Notes: a model not told the origin generated them from the sequence alone. A DNA stretch of 64,000 nt from Panulirus ornatus (GCF_036320965.1 NC_092249.1:4866614-4930613); one strand, 5' to 3'. Shown: positions 25,031-37,379, counted from the first letter of the stretch. Program-made: numbers and translations.

Positions 25031-25086
25031 TGTATGAACAATTTGTTATCCTCTCTATTACATTCCTTGTAGACCCCTGGCATCCC

Positions 25087-25088
<2 letters not shown>

Positions 25089-25134
<46 letters not shown>
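25089..25134. repeat. (TG)n microsatellite
   Basis: About 23 TG units. Confidence 0.95.
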
Positions 25135-25137
<3 letters not shown>

Positions 25138-25714
25138 CTTACAGCGAAGCAGCTAACCTTCGCCAAGAGCTGTTCATCTGTCTGTCATGATGGATGGGAA
25201 GTGTTCTTCTCAGGGGCTATGTGGCTCCAGAGAGACCCAACGCATCCCCCTGTTTGTGTTGCTCTCTGAATTTATGGGCGTGTCTGTAAGTTTGTCTTCG
25301 ATGTGTTTTGTCTTTTTTTTCTTCTAGTTTTTGACATACGTTTCTTAAGTGTTGCTTTTCCAACGTGTGTGACAACCGGTTTTGTGTTCACTCGCTGGGT
25401 CATTACTTCTTCAGCAGCAGGAAAATATGGGTACTTCTCCTTAGTAATACAACCTAATTCGCTGGTTTGTATCCGATGCAACATGAGCAACATGTGATTT
25501 TGAGGCGACTGGGGAGGAATTCAGTGTGGGCAGATTAGGTGGATGGGTTGGGCTAGTGGGGTTTTGAGGGGGAGCTTTAGAATGGGGGAGGCCAGGTACG
25601 TGGATGGGAGGGTACTTACGAGGGGTGTAGCTAAGTATACAGAGGTCAGGTTGGGGGGTTGGACACTGGGGTGTTGATCAGCATGGGAAAGTCAACTTGG
25701 GGGATGGTTCTGGG
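25135..25714. other. No gene seen
   Basis: Unique-looking sequence; G-rich at 25500-25700. Confidence 0.45.
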
Positions 25715-26095
25715 GTGTCTATACATATATGGCAACACCAGTGAAAGACACTGTAGTTGTCTATACGTATATGGCAACACCAGTGAAAGACACTGTAGTT
25801 GTCTATACACATATGGCAACACCAGTGAAAGACACTGTAGTTGTCTATACATATATGGCAACACCAGTGAAAGACACTGTAGTTGTCTATACGTATATGG
25901 CAACACCAGTGAAAGACACTGTAGTTGTCTATACATATATGGCAACACCAGTGAAAGACACTGTAGTTGTCTATACATATATGGCGACACCAGTGAAAGA
26001 CACTGTAGTTGTCTATACATATATGGCGACACCAGTGAAAGACACTGTAGTTGTCTATACATATATGGCGACACCAGTGAAAGGCACTGTAGTTC
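25715..26095. repeat. 42-bp minisatellite, nine copies
   Basis: Unit GGCAACACCAGTGAAAGACA then CTGTAGTTGTCTATACATAT, nearly identical. The unit is 14 codons with no stop in several frames, so long open frames on both strands are artefacts. Confidence 0.95.
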
Positions 26096-26410
26096 ATATT
26101 GATTCTCTCTAGAACCACCGGACACATTTACTGGAAAGCTGTCTAAATGCACTTTTATCACTGTAAACAGTTCACTGGAATGCTGTCTACATTTACGTCA
26201 TTCGTTATGACAGTTCCTTCGCTGGAAAGCTGTGTAAACACGTCATTTTCGTTACCAATCAAAGCACTTCTCTGGAGAGCTGTCTACACACATTCTCTTC
26301 GCTGCTAACGACAGTTCCTTCGCTGGAAAGCTGTGTGCACACGTCATCTTCATTACCAATCGAAGCACTTCACCTGGACTGCTATACATTTTCTTCATCA
26401 TCATTGACAG
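26096..26410. repeat. About 55-bp degenerate repeat, five copies
   Basis: CTGGAAAGCTGTCTA, ACACGTCATTTTC and CAATCAAAGCACTTC-type words recur in order. Confidence 0.7.
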
Positions 26411-26437
26411 GTACTAATGTGGAGAGCCGTCCGAACG

Positions 26438-26573
26438 CATTTTTTTTTTTTTTTTTTTTTTTTTTGTCCCATCGATCATCATCGTTGGTGTAGACCTTCG
26501 CCATAGGTGCCCTGCTGAGCGAAGGTCTGGCCATCGCTCCAGGAGTGAGTGGCTCGGTCCTCGGCGACAGAGA

Positions 26574-26643
<70 letters not shown>
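26438..26643. repeat. Poly-T (about 28) and (CT)n microsatellite
   Basis: Poly-T at about 26438-26465 and (CT)n at about 26574-26643. Confidence 0.92.
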
Positions 26644-26647
<4 letters not shown>

Positions 26648-26819
26648 CCTACAGTTCTACAACTCGTCAAACCTGTGGACCGGGCGGGTGCATTAGCACG
26701 GCTGGACTGGAGGAGCATGAACGAGGAGGGGGAGGAGCCCCCCCCCCCCGGCTCGATGAAGAACCAGAGACGGAAAAAGGGGGGGGGGAGGGGGGAAGGA
26801 GGTTAGTCGGAGGGGTGGA

Positions 26820-27265
26820 AGACAAGAGACGGTATAGGGGACAGGAAGGCTGGATGGACAGGACAAGAGACGGGAGAAGGGATAGGGAGGCTGGATGGAC
26901 AGGACACAAGAGACAGTAGAGGGGATAGGGAGGCTGGATGGACAGGACACAAGAGACGGTAGAGGGGATAGGGAGGCTGGATGGACAGGACACAAGAGAC
27001 GGGAGAAGGGATAGGGGGGCTGGATGGAAAGGACAAGAGACGGGAGAAGGGATAGGGAGGCTGAATGGACAGGACAAGAGACGGGAGAAGGGATAGGGAG
27101 GCTGGATGGAAAGGACAAGAGACGGGAGAAGGGATAGGGAGGCTGAATGGAAAGACAAGAGACGGGAGAAGGATAGAGAGAGAGGCTAGTTGGATGAGAC
27201 AAGGGACGGAAGAAGAAAAATGAGGCAAGCTGGATAAGAGCAAGGGACGGGAGAAGGAACAGGGA
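26820..27265. repeat. 40-bp minisatellite, about 11 copies
   Basis: Unit GGATAGGGAGGCTGGATGGA then CAGGACAAGAGACGGGAGAA. Strongly purine-biased on the + strand. Confidence 0.92.
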
Positions 27266-27404
27266 GGCAGGCGGGAGAGAACTAAGAGACAGAAGTACGC
27301 TGAAGAATCTAAAGCTACAGCGAAAAATGTACATAAACAAGAGAGAGCCATTCTACATGAACTAAGACCCCGTGCTACATATCACATACCATAAACAGAC
27401 GAAA

Positions 27405-27670
27405 TAATGTGTATGACTTAGAGTATCTAATGGGCAATTAGGGACGGTGACAAAATAGGCAACTTAAGGCTACAAATGGGCATATAGCACGGTGAGAAAT
27501 TGGTTGGCTTAAAGTAGTTAATGGGCAATTACGGCGACGAAAATATGGCTTAGAGCAGATAATGGGCAAATAGGGAGATGATGTACAGCTGAATGCAATT
27601 AATGGGCAGTTAGCAGGATGACAAAAAAAAACAAAACAATGGCTTTAAGTAGTTAATGGGCAATTAGGAG
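27405..27670. repeat. About 55-60-bp degenerate repeat, five copies
   Basis: TAGTTAATGGGCAATTAGG with GATGACAAAA and TGGCTTA words at each unit. Confidence 0.75.
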
Positions 27671-27709
27671 GTAAAACTGGCGGCCAGTTAGCTGCCCCAG
27701 CCGACCGGA

Positions 27710-27710
<1 letters not shown>

Positions 27711-27773
<63 letters not shown>
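27711..27773. repeat. (GA)n microsatellite
   Basis: About 30 GA units. Confidence 0.95.
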
Positions 27774-27776
<3 letters not shown>

Positions 27777-28010
27777 GAGAGGTAAGAGGAAAGCACAAGA
27801 CTTGAAAGTTGTGAGATTTCTCGTCTCTCTTTTTTAATCTCTATCGCAAAAACAACAGCGAATTTACTGTCCACTTCCCAATCGTGAGATGTGAAAACAC
27901 AGTAGAGGATTATTTCGCAATCTCAGAAGACTTGACTTACAACACACTGGTATTCGGGGGAGGGTCTACGAAAGACTAGTGGCTTTCAGCAGCTCCCAAT
28001 ATATATATAT

Positions 28011-28138
28011 ATGCGTGTGTGGACGTGTATGTATATACATGTGTATGTGGGTGGGTTGGGCCATTCTTTCGTCTGTTTCCTTGCGCTAACTCGCTAGCGC
28101 GGGAGACAGCGACAAAGTATTATAACTAATAAATAAAT
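28011..28138 (+). mobile_element. Interspersed 145-bp element, copy B (5'-truncated)
   Basis: Starts inside the family consensus at GCGTGTGTGGACGTGTATGT, continues with GGGCCATTCTTTCGTCTG and TCGCTAGCGCGGGAGACAGC, and ends in AATAAATAAATG before (TA)n. Confidence 0.75.
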
Positions 28139-28140
28139 GA

Positions 28141-28145
<5 letters not shown>

Positions 28146-28222
<77 letters not shown>
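28146..28222. repeat. (TA)n microsatellite
   Basis: About 38 TA units after copy B of the 145-bp element, as with copy A. Confidence 0.95.
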
Positions 28223-28225
<3 letters not shown>

Positions 28226-28794
28226 CTTCTTCGTCAGATCAAGACTGGACAACACTTGACCGAAGACTCATCCTTCTTTGATATAGTGTTCCTCAATAAC
28301 TGAGGCTTTAAGAATGTTTTTAAGGCATATAGTATAAAAAAAAAAATATAACAAATATAATCTAAAAATATAACTAATATATGAAATAAAAATCATAACT
28401 AATGATCGTTATTAATCTAATACCATACATTAAAACGACGTGCATGTTTACCAACCCAATCAAAAACTCTGCCTCAGTGGGTGTGCAAACATTTACGATC
28501 TTAAAAATCGAAAGAAAAAGTGATTATACAATGTTACGTTCACATCAAACGGTAAGATAAAAAGAAGAGAAAAACATTCTACGAAAAGTATGAAACAATA
28601 TGTATTTTCTTCCCTTTGCGTCTCCCGCCGAGCTACTTCGCCTTACAGATAAGAGCTTCCAAAAAGCTCTAAGAATTCAGGTCCAGGAACTCTTCATATA
28701 AACTTATGAATAACTGGATATAATATTACCTTCATGCAGCTTAACGTTATCGGGTTCCCCAGGTAAACCACAGACACACAGACACACACACACA
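28223..28794. other. No gene seen; (CA)n at about 28780-28800
   Basis: A+T-rich unique-looking sequence. Confidence 0.5.
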
Positions 28795-29270
28795 CACACA
28801 GAAAGACTGAAATAAACTTTATGAGACTAACTGTACAGAATTTACAGCAAGCTTTATGATAATGCAGTAACTGTAGACAGTTTACAGTACCTTTATAAGA
28901 ATACGGTAACTGTAGACAGTTTACAATAAGCTTCATAAGAATACAGTAACTGTAGACAGCTTACAGTACCTTCATAAGAATACAGTAACTGTAGACAGCT
29001 TACAGTACCTTTATAAGAATACAGTAACCGAAGACAGCTTACAATACCTTTTACAAGAATACAGTAACTGTAGACAGCTTACAGTACCTTTTATAAGAGT
29101 ACAGTAACTGTAGACAGCTTACAATACCTTTTACAAGAATACAGTAACTGTAGACAGCTTACAATACCTTTAATACGAATACAGTAACTGTAGACAGTTT
29201 ACAGTACCTTTTATAAGAGTACAGTAACTGCAGACAGCTTACAGTACCCTTCACAAGTACACGTAAGCTT
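28795..29270. repeat. 39-40-bp minisatellite, about 12 copies
   Basis: Unit AATACAGTAACTGTAGACAG then CTTACAGTACCTTTTATAAG. Each unit contains the short palindrome CAGT..ACTG. Confidence 0.92.
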
Positions 29271-29439
29271 TAACACTCACACCAGATAACTAACATGTCA
29301 AGTCTTCAACCCACACCCACACGCATCACCACCGTCATAACCACAATGAACGAACATCTCCATCTCCCACATTTCTCTTTGTGTCAACGGCACAAAACAC
29401 AAAATAAAAATAAAAACAAGGCGTCAGTATAGGGTCTTC

Positions 29440-29565
29440 TTACTCGGTTCGTTTTAACAACAGTCGTAAGCGAGACTTAACTCCGTGTTACGATCCGATA
29501 GACTTTCCTTTTTAATAATAATCGTAAGCGAGGGTTCTTGTGTTACGATCCGATAGATTTTCCTC
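29440..29565. repeat. About 68-bp tandem duplication
   Basis: CGTAAGCGAG, TGTTACGATCCGATAGA and TTTTCCT occur twice in order. Confidence 0.7.
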
Positions 29566-29799
29566 TATTTCTTCTGAAAGTTGTCTAAAAAGAAAAATAA
29601 TAATACCCATGGGAGGTTATCCTGTCTTGACAACAGAAGCCACCCTTTTTTTTTAAATTCACGCTCATCGAAGGCTATTTTGAGACAACCAAACTCCTCG
29701 TCAACTCTAGCCTAAGCTGCTATTTTGACGCTGTGTAAACAGTAATTTGCATTTTATCAGGGATATTTTACCACTTAGCAACTAAAATAATCCCTGTGG

Positions 29800-29826
29800 A
29801 ACACACACACACACACACACACACAG
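29800..29826. repeat. (CA)n microsatellite
   Basis: About 13 units directly before a SINE. Confidence 0.9.
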
Positions 29827-29965
29827 AGGAGCCTCTGTGGTGCAGTGGTCAGCATTTTGGGCCTCGAGTTCGATTCTCGGACAAGGCGAGCTGGCGCCTC
29901 ACAGCCAGCCCATCAGCTGTTCATCCTCCCCCTTTGGGGCGAGACGATCACCCGGTAACCATACC
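29827..29965 (+). mobile_element. tRNA-derived SINE
   Basis: The A box is TGGTGCAGTGG (29838-29848) and the B box GAGTTCGATTC (29866-29876). The tail TGTTCATCCTCCCC is shared with the SINE in the receptor's intron 2. A 21-bp family array begins right after it. Confidence 0.7.
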
Positions 29966-29967
29966 CA

Positions 29968-30262
29968 AGGGTCGTACCATCATGCTCAAAGGTCGTACCG
30001 TCGTGCCCAAGGTCGTACTGTCGTGCTCAAGGGTCGTACCGTCGTGCTCAAGGGTCGTACCGTCGTGCTCAAGGGTCGTAGCGTCGCGCTCGAGGGTCGT
30101 ACCGTCGTGCTCAAGGTCGTAACGTCGCGCTCAAGAGTCATATACCGTCGTGCTCAAGCACCATACCGACTGTTCACAGGTCGTACCTCCCATGCCCAAT
30201 GACCACAACACTTTCAAGGGTCGCACCGTCGTGCTCATGGGGTCGTACCGTGCAGGTGCTGT

Positions 30263-30298
<36 letters not shown>
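29968..30298. repeat. Dispersed 21-bp family array, about 13 units, then (CA)n
   Basis: Units GTACCGTCGTGCTCAAGGGT and variants with 20-22-bp lengths; (CA)n at 30262-30298. Confidence 0.9.
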
Positions 30299-30300
<2 letters not shown>

Positions 30301-30429
30301 CCCGGCCAAACACAATCCCACTAAGGGTGAAAGTATCCTACAGTGACCCTGGTAACTCCGACCCACTAGTCCCAGCCGGGACTGTATCAATAACCTGCCT
30401 CCCCCCACAACACCAACCGTTGTATCCAT

Positions 30430-30830
30430 GAACCAACGAAGCCTCACAACCCACAACCTTGTAAATCACTGTAAATGAGACAATCGTCCAAACCCACAAC
30501 CTTGTAAATCGTTGTAAATGAGACAATCCTCCAAACTCCATTCATTACCTTGTAAATGATAATGTAAATGATAATATTCCTTGAGATATTTTCTCGTAAA
30601 TGAGGCAAATCAATCACCCAAACTCTCAGAATCTTGTAAATGTGATAACAGTCCTTGAATAACATTTACGCTGTAAATGAGGCAACCTATTCATCCAAAC
30701 TCAGACCCTCTTGTCAATGATAATATATACCTCGAACATTCCCCCGCAAATGGGGCAATCTAGAACTCCAAACTCATAAACCTTTCCAAGGATAATATTC
30801 CTTGAATATCTCCCAGTAAATGAAGCAGGG
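30430..30830. repeat. About 45-bp degenerate repeat, eight copies
   Basis: Built on CTTGTAAATG, AAATGAGGCAATC and CCAAACTC words, increasingly decayed. Confidence 0.7.
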
Positions 30831-31569
30831 TGAGTCAGCCAAGCAGGATATTCATGTCCAATTGACACTTGACACTTCACCCAGCAGATACCAAACACGT
30901 TATCCTTATGTCCTTCTCGAATATACGCAACTATAACAGTAAAAGCAACAAATAAATAAATTAATTAATAAATAAACGTGTGTGTGTGTGTGTGTGTAAA
31001 TTCATAAACTCTGAGGAAGTAAGCATGAAGGAAACGTGTATGTATGCTATTACACAGATGACGTATGTCATCAGACACTTTGCGAATGGGATGGGACGTA
31101 TTCTCCAGCAACTACTATAGCCATCTGTCTGCCTTACGGTCAACGAAGGAGGCGAACAAGTTTAACGAGAGCATATAAAGGTATGAAAGACCTTTACGAA
31201 AACACGTGTAGAGAATCCCAGATTTACCGACGAACACCTTACAACACTCAAAACGCGTCCATAAACCGGCAAACCAAATAAAAAACAAAAACGCAACTAG
31301 AAACCGTATATGAATATTCTAAAAAGGTTTTCCTACAGTAGAAAATAGAACAAAAAAAAAAAAAAAAGGCGAGGGACCCATTCCATTTTCTACCCCCGTT
31401 CCCCCATCCTGACGCCACTATATACGTTCGTTGGAGTTTCACTGTACGTTTCTCTGGGTCACAGCTATACCGTCTTTTTTCAAAGCAACGCGACGCTATC
31501 GTGTGTTGAAAAACGATCAATATTGGATTGCAGCAACGCCAAGTGTGTAGGTACGCGTTTAAACAAGGT
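30831..31569. other. No gene seen
   Basis: A (TG)n of about 10 near 30978 and a poly-A of 16 near 31351; otherwise unique-looking. Confidence 0.5.
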
Positions 31570-31571
31570 GG

Positions 31572-31628
<57 letters not shown>

Positions 31629-31641
31629 GGGGGGGGGGGGG
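31570..31641. repeat. (TG)n then poly-G
   Basis: About 28 TG units followed by a run of about 13 G. Confidence 0.92.
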
Positions 31642-31724
31642 TCAATCAGTGCATGACTGAAGCGTTTTTGTGTTCTTGACGTAAACGATATTTTTTTTTT
31701 TTTTCTTTTTGAGGAGGAAGGGTT

Positions 31725-32140
31725 ACGATCGCTTGAGCACGACGGTACGATCCGTGAGCACGACGGTACGACCCTTGAGCACGACGGTACGATCCTTGAG
31801 CACGACGGTACGATCCTTGAGCACGACGGTACGATACGTGAGTACGACAGTACCATCCCTGAGAACGGTACGATCGTCTGAGCACGGCGGTACGGTCCTT
31901 AAACACGACGGTACGATCCTTGAGCACGACGGTACGATCGTCTGAGCACGGCGGTACGGTCCTTAAACACGACGGTACGATCCTTGAGCACGACGGTACG
32001 ATCCTTGAGCACGACGGTACGACCCGTGAATTCGACGAATATATCTTGGGTGTAAAGGACCTGCCCTTTGACCATCATACCAAAGTGATCGTACCCGTCC
32101 GTCGTACTGAAGAAACGTACCGTCGTACTCAAAGAGTTTA
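31725..32140. repeat. Dispersed 21-bp family in both orientations around a core
   Basis: Reverse-orientation units (CTTGAGCACGACGGTACGA) fill 31733-32030, with a duplicated stretch of about 62 bp (ACGGTACGATCGTCTGAGCA, twice). Then comes the core GGTGTAAAGGACCTGCCCTT..GACC (32048-32090), followed by forward units (CGTACCCGTCCGTCGTACTG) to about 32135. Confidence 0.85.
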
Positions 32141-32479
32141 AACGTCCACAGACCCATCCCCTTCTTATACTAACAGCGTTTAAAATAAATGCCCTTTCGG
32201 GCATACACTAACCCTTCTAAAAAGAAAAAGAAAAAACATACCATCCACACAGGGACGTTCTTACAGAACAAGTAATTCGCCTCTGCCGCCAGACCTCCAG
32301 CTCCGGCGTTCTGCAAGAACAGGAGAACAGGAACTTCCAGGCAACTCCTCATGTGTTTACCAGGTGTTCTGCTTGAACACTCTCGGGCGCAAGCACCGCG
32401 CTGGAAACCAACGCAGTTGAATAACCTTCCTTTCTGCAAGCAGGCAAGTGGGTTAGGTCCTTTCGCACCAGCCCCCTTG

Positions 32480-32855
32480 TACCGTTAACGGCTGGGTGCG
32501 TTATACAGCATCTGTACCGTTAACAGATGCGTGTGTTATGCTGCGTCTGTACCGTTAACAGATGCGTGTGTTATGCTGCGTCTGTACCGTTAACAGATTC
32601 GTGTTATGCTGCGTCTGTACCGTTAATAGATGGGTGTGTTATGCTGCGTCTGTACCGTTAACAGATGGGCGTGTTATGCTGCGTCTGTACCGTTAACAGA
32701 CGCGTGTGTTATGCAGCGTCTATACTGTTAATTGTTGGGTGTGTTATGCTGCGTCTGCGCTGTTAATAGATAGGTGTTATGCTGCGTCTGTACCGTTAAC
32801 AGATGCGTGTGTTAATAACGACTGCGTCTGTTCTGTTAACGGTTGGGTGTGGTAA
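32480..32855. repeat. 35-bp minisatellite, about ten copies
   Basis: Unit GCGTCTGTACCGTTAACAGA then TGCGTGTGTTATGCT. Each unit contains the palindrome GTTAAC. Confidence 0.92.
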
Positions 32856-33815
32856 GATCATGGTCTTAAAAACATGGGTGACCACTAACACCCCATTACA
32901 CTAACGGGGTTAAGTTAGAAAGTCAGAAACAGGTGACCACAATTCGCCCATTACCATACCGGGGCCTCTCAAAAGCCATAGATCACAAATAAACCAACTA
33001 CATCCCCTAATCAGCCCACAACGTGACTACCATAACCACCATACGAAGATCATAACGTCGAATATCCATCATTATACGAATATCTACGAAATATCAAACC
33101 ATTCCGATGACGCAACGCATTGCGTCTTCGTGCGTATGTATATATATATATATTTTTTCTCGTTCGGATTAATTATACATGTTGCGTTTTCACGTTCCTC
33201 CAGCCTTTCATATTTCGCAGAAGTGTGCATCGCTGCTCCAGGCTGGATGCACACCATGTGAACAAGCGGCTAGCATATTCAAATGAAGTATTTAAATGCT
33301 ACTTTAATGTTTCGAGACAGTTTTCCTCCTCTTTGCACCACACTTCTCATGTCAGGTGCTGGAGATAGGCTAGGTGCAAAACACCGACTGACTCCCTCCC
33401 ACCCAAGTCCCTCTCTCACATACAGATTCCTGCAGCGTTTTATGGGGCTCTGGTAATCTCCCAGTATATCACACACAACACTCGAAAAGAACCCCAAAAA
33501 AGAAAGGCCTGTTGTTATTTTGAATTCCCCTGAATGTCTTTTGTATCCCTATGTGTACTTCCTAAATAATACTCGTATCTAAAGTCTTCTTCCACTCTGT
33601 GTGTCCCATCCTCACCACTCCGCATTTACTCGCGAGGAATTTCACCAACTATGAACCGTGTCTAGATCCCCTTGTAAGGTGATGCACTCTCCAGCACTCT
33701 TTACATCCCTGATGACCCTGGTGATCATCCGCGAAAAATATGATCAGATCTTAGTCCAATCCCTCTGGCAAGTCACTTCCATACTCCAGCAAGAACAATG
33801 GTTCCAGGCCTGAAC
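32856..33815. other. No gene seen
   Basis: Unique-looking sequence with a short (TA)n near 33137; no exon recognised. Confidence 0.5.
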
Positions 33816-33864
<49 letters not shown>

Positions 33865-33872
33865 GTGTGTGT
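33816..33872. repeat. (TG)n microsatellite
   Basis: About 28 TG units with one interruption. Confidence 0.95.
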
Positions 33873-34269
33873 CACCTTCCTCACCAGACGCCAGGTTTAC
33901 ATTAACCATTTTCGCTCGGAATCCGACGGAATTTTAAGCTAACGGATGTCTTAAACACATACGTACATACAGTCACAAACCGCGTGTATACCCAGACACA
34001 CACACGTGTGTGTGTGTGTGTGTACTACCCGAACATAACAGTCCAAATCCACAAAATTACACAGAAAAACAACCTCGTCTCTTGATCCTATAGTCTTTGA
34101 CATTAATCGCGCTACTTCCTATAGGACATATATTAACATCGTATACCTTATGAGAATCACAGGGGAGAATTTCCCCGGGACACGTCCTTATATACGGTGG
34201 CCCAACACCCGTCCAGGCCCGATCCGAGGCCTACAGGAGGCGGGGCCACCTGTGAACTATTTTCCCCCC

Positions 34270-34390
34270 CCACACACTCTAACCCAGGGGGCACCACCAC
34301 CAACCCAGGGGGCACCACCACCAACCCAGGGGCACCACCACCAACCCAGGGGCTCCACCACCAACCCCAGGGGCACCACCACCAAGACGA
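34270..34390. repeat. 20-21-bp minisatellite, six copies
   Basis: Unit GGGGGCACCACCACCAACCC plus A; later units lose one G. Confidence 0.9.
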
Positions 34391-35228
34391 CACCACACCA
34401 CGACCCCCTCCGACCGACCGACACACCCACACTAACACCACCACCACCACACCGACACACCACAAGTCACTTACTCTGTCGGATCCTGTCGGCTGCTCAT
34501 GGTCCCTGTCGGTATAATATCCATGCACGCGGGGCTGTCACACCAGGACACCAACTAGGGTCATCCTCAACATGACGGCACATGAGGCGACGCAGCCTCC
34601 CAGGCGCACTGCACCCTCACTCACCCAGCCCATGAACACGACTGGAGAGTGTGGGGGGCCCGTCGCTCACCTTCTCCCACTCCCTCCCTCTCTCTCTCTC
34701 TCTCTCGGGCCAAGCCTGGAGCTGCTGCCATTCACGCTCTCGACGGCCAAGACTATTCTCTCTCTCTCCTCCCCTCTCCCCACATTTCTCCCTCCTCCTC
34801 CTCCACCTCCTCTACCCACGAATCGTTCGCCGTACCCTGATTAAAACCTGATAGTAAGTGGGAGTTTAACATGATGACCACCCCACCCTCCCGCCCAGCC
34901 CGGAGCTCGTGGTCGCTCGCTCCAGCGTACAGAGCGAGAGCCGGTGTGTGTGTGTGTGTGTGTGTGTAATGTCCCCGAGCTGGCAATAACATGCCTCGGG
35001 GAAGGGGGGGTTATGTGCAAGATGCCAAAATCTACGGGACTTTAGCTATACAAAGTCCGACGTGAGGGGCTGTTCGAACGAGGCTTATCCCACGACACAG
35101 GAATATAAAAAGTAAAACGCATTCGTGTAGCGCGAAAATGCATACTACGTATGACGTAATAAAGCTATAGTCATTAGCATAGAGTATCCTGTCTCACTAT
35201 ACACAGGCATATGAAACGTAGGAGCATG
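34391..35228. other. No gene seen; short (CT)n and (GT)n tracts
   Basis: (CT)n near 34689 and 34759 and (GT)n near 34944-34968. The sequence at 34500-34700 is comparatively C-rich, but no exon is recognised. Confidence 0.45.
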
Positions 35229-35321
<93 letters not shown>

Positions 35322-35330
35322 CTGATAGAT
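35229..35330. repeat. (TA)n then (GATA)n microsatellite
   Basis: About 28 TA units followed by about ten GATA units. Confidence 0.95.
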
Positions 35331-35735
35331 AGATATCAACACACCGTTCACAGCGCAGTAATACAGCTTTAAACCCCAATAGGAAGATACATCAATCACA
35401 TACGTTATAAATACATAATCATATACGTTATAACACCAGCCTCTCCCTGTCCCTCTCTCTCTAGATAGACAGATTGATAGACAGACATCAACACACCGTT
35501 CACAGAGAAGTAATACAGCTGTAAACCCCAATAGGAAGATACATAAATCATTATTTATATTTCATTTTGCTTTGTCGCTGTCTCCCGCGTTAGCGAGGTA
35601 GCGCAAGGAAACAGACGAAAGAATGGCCCAACCCACCCACATACACATATACATACATACACGTCCACACACGCAAATATACATACCTATACATCTCATA
35701 TACGTTATAAATACATATAATCATATACGTTATAA
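35331..35735. repeat. About 150-bp direct duplication, second copy interrupted by an element
   Basis: ATCAACACACCGTTCACAG, CCCCAATAGGAAGATACAT and the ATACGTTATAAATACATA block occur at 35335-35440 and again at 35487-35735. In the second copy they are split by the 145-bp element at 35551-35697. Confidence 0.88.
35551..35697 (-). mobile_element. Interspersed 145-bp element, copy C (full length)
   Basis: On the reverse strand it begins GAGATGTATAGGTATGTATA and ends in an A/T-rich AAATATAAATAA tail, matching copy A. The preceding duplicate at 35391-35440 lacks it, so both ends are defined by comparison with the empty site. Confidence 0.85.
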
Positions 35736-35819
35736 CACCAGTCTCACGGGTGCGTGCATTACCGTCACTAATATCTTAATTAAATGATTTTCCTCAGTGA
35801 AGCTGAGGGAAAAGGTGAG

Positions 35820-36010
35820 GAAATACGAACCTAACCTAACCATACGTGTTAGCCTAAGTTAAGGAAGCTAACCAAATGCGTTAGCCTAAAGTTTAGGGAT
35901 CTAACCAAATGCATCACCTTAAGTTAAGGTGATGCATTACCCAAAGTTAAGGAAACTACCTTAAATGCGCCACCCTAAGTTTAGGAAACCAAGCCAAACG
36001 TGTTGGCCTC
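35820..36010. repeat. About 35-bp degenerate repeat with a perfect palindrome
   Basis: Units around GCGTTAGCCTAAGTTAAGG and AACCAAATGC. 35908-35938 is a perfect inverted repeat of AATGCATCACCTTAA around one base. Confidence 0.75.
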
Positions 36011-36758
36011 AGGTGAGGATAGAAGCTTACAAGCCAAAAATTATGAGTCGGAACGAAGGAAACAAGATCGATTTTGATAACCGTCTCCTTGTGGCGCCCA
36101 AGTCGCTTTGCCACTCACCTTCTATATATCGGCGAAGCGATGCACTGGGGACCCGTTAACGATACATTGAGACAATTTAATACCGATCTCACAACGACGT
36201 CAAGGCTCATCATCTCCTTCAGCTGTCAATGCTAATGGAAGTCCCCCAGGGCAAACTTGTACACCTGACCAAGACTCATGGTTGAGCGCCCCAGGTGACC
36301 CTAAGATGTACCAGACATCTTGGTGACATGGGAGGTAACTGTGACATTGGTGACCTCCATCCCTGGGAAAAGGGAAGGAAGAACACCATCCCAGACGATA
36401 AAGGAACGGCAAGGCCCTCCGCTGAGGAATAGAGAGAGTGAATAAGTACCCCAGAAGACGAGATGGAAAAGGGCGACGCCGACCTACAACTGAGCTACAG
36501 ACACCAGAAGGCCCGTCTATCCTCGGACACGCGTTTTGTGTAATCCAGCAGGAGCAGAATGTGGGACGCTGTGTGAAGTAGCGCTACACTCCCGTACGCC
36601 GGCTATGTCAACCATTCCGGGAATCTGCGGAACGCGTACGATCCTGGGGGGGCTAAAGCTGACGGGCCTTACAGGGGTCTGTGAGTCATGGGGGCGGGAG
36701 GCGCTCAGTTGCAGCACAGGGAGATGCGGTGAGGAGAGAGAGGAGGAAAATACGGGTT

Positions 36759-36759
<1 letters not shown>
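36011..36759. other. No gene seen
   Basis: Relatively balanced base composition and unique-looking; no supported exon. Confidence 0.45.

Positions 36760-36831
<72 letters not shown>
36760..36831. repeat. (GA)n microsatellite
   Basis: About 35 GA units. Confidence 0.95.
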
Positions 36832-36835
<4 letters not shown>

Positions 36836-36947
36836 TTGGGGAGGAAATACAGGAAATACACACGGCGAGCATATCTGCTGGTCCAGTGTGCGAGGAGCCG
36901 ATGTAAACCGCACCTCCCACCACCCATCGCCGTCGACCTCCCCCAAC

Positions 36948-37095
36948 ACACACAAAGTGGCATGGTAAGGTGGTCCCCCTTCCTCCAGTCACACAAAGTG
37001 GCATGGTAAGGTGGTCCCCCTTCCTCCAGTCACACAAAGTGGCATGGTAAGGTGGTCTCCCTTCCTTCCAGTCACACAAAGTGGCATGGCAAGCT
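36948..37095. repeat. 41-bp repeat, 3.5 copies
   Basis: Unit CAAAGTGGCATGGTAAGGTG then GTCCCCCTTCCTCCAGTCA. Confidence 0.92.
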
Positions 37096-37379
37096 GGTCC
37101 CCCTCCAACCACAAAGTTCCCCCCTCATCAAAAACCTCAGAATACAGCTGAGACCTGGGATTTTCCCTATATTCTAATTAAGGAAACTTCCACCCCCTTC
37201 CTAACGCCATCTCCCCCATAAAAGTGGGAATAATTGAATTAACCGCTTTTTTTTCTCTTTTTCTTTGAGGTTTTTGAAGAAAAATGTCCATACGTCTGGG
37301 TGTCTGTTGGGGGGAGACGAAGGGACATCGATTTCCCGGCCATGGGATCAGGTGAGAGGAATCTAAATCCAGCTTAGGA

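Noticed and set aside
25646..26161. Open frames on both strands of 127-171 codons
   Set aside because: Both are translations of the same 42-bp array; no bias toward one frame or strand.
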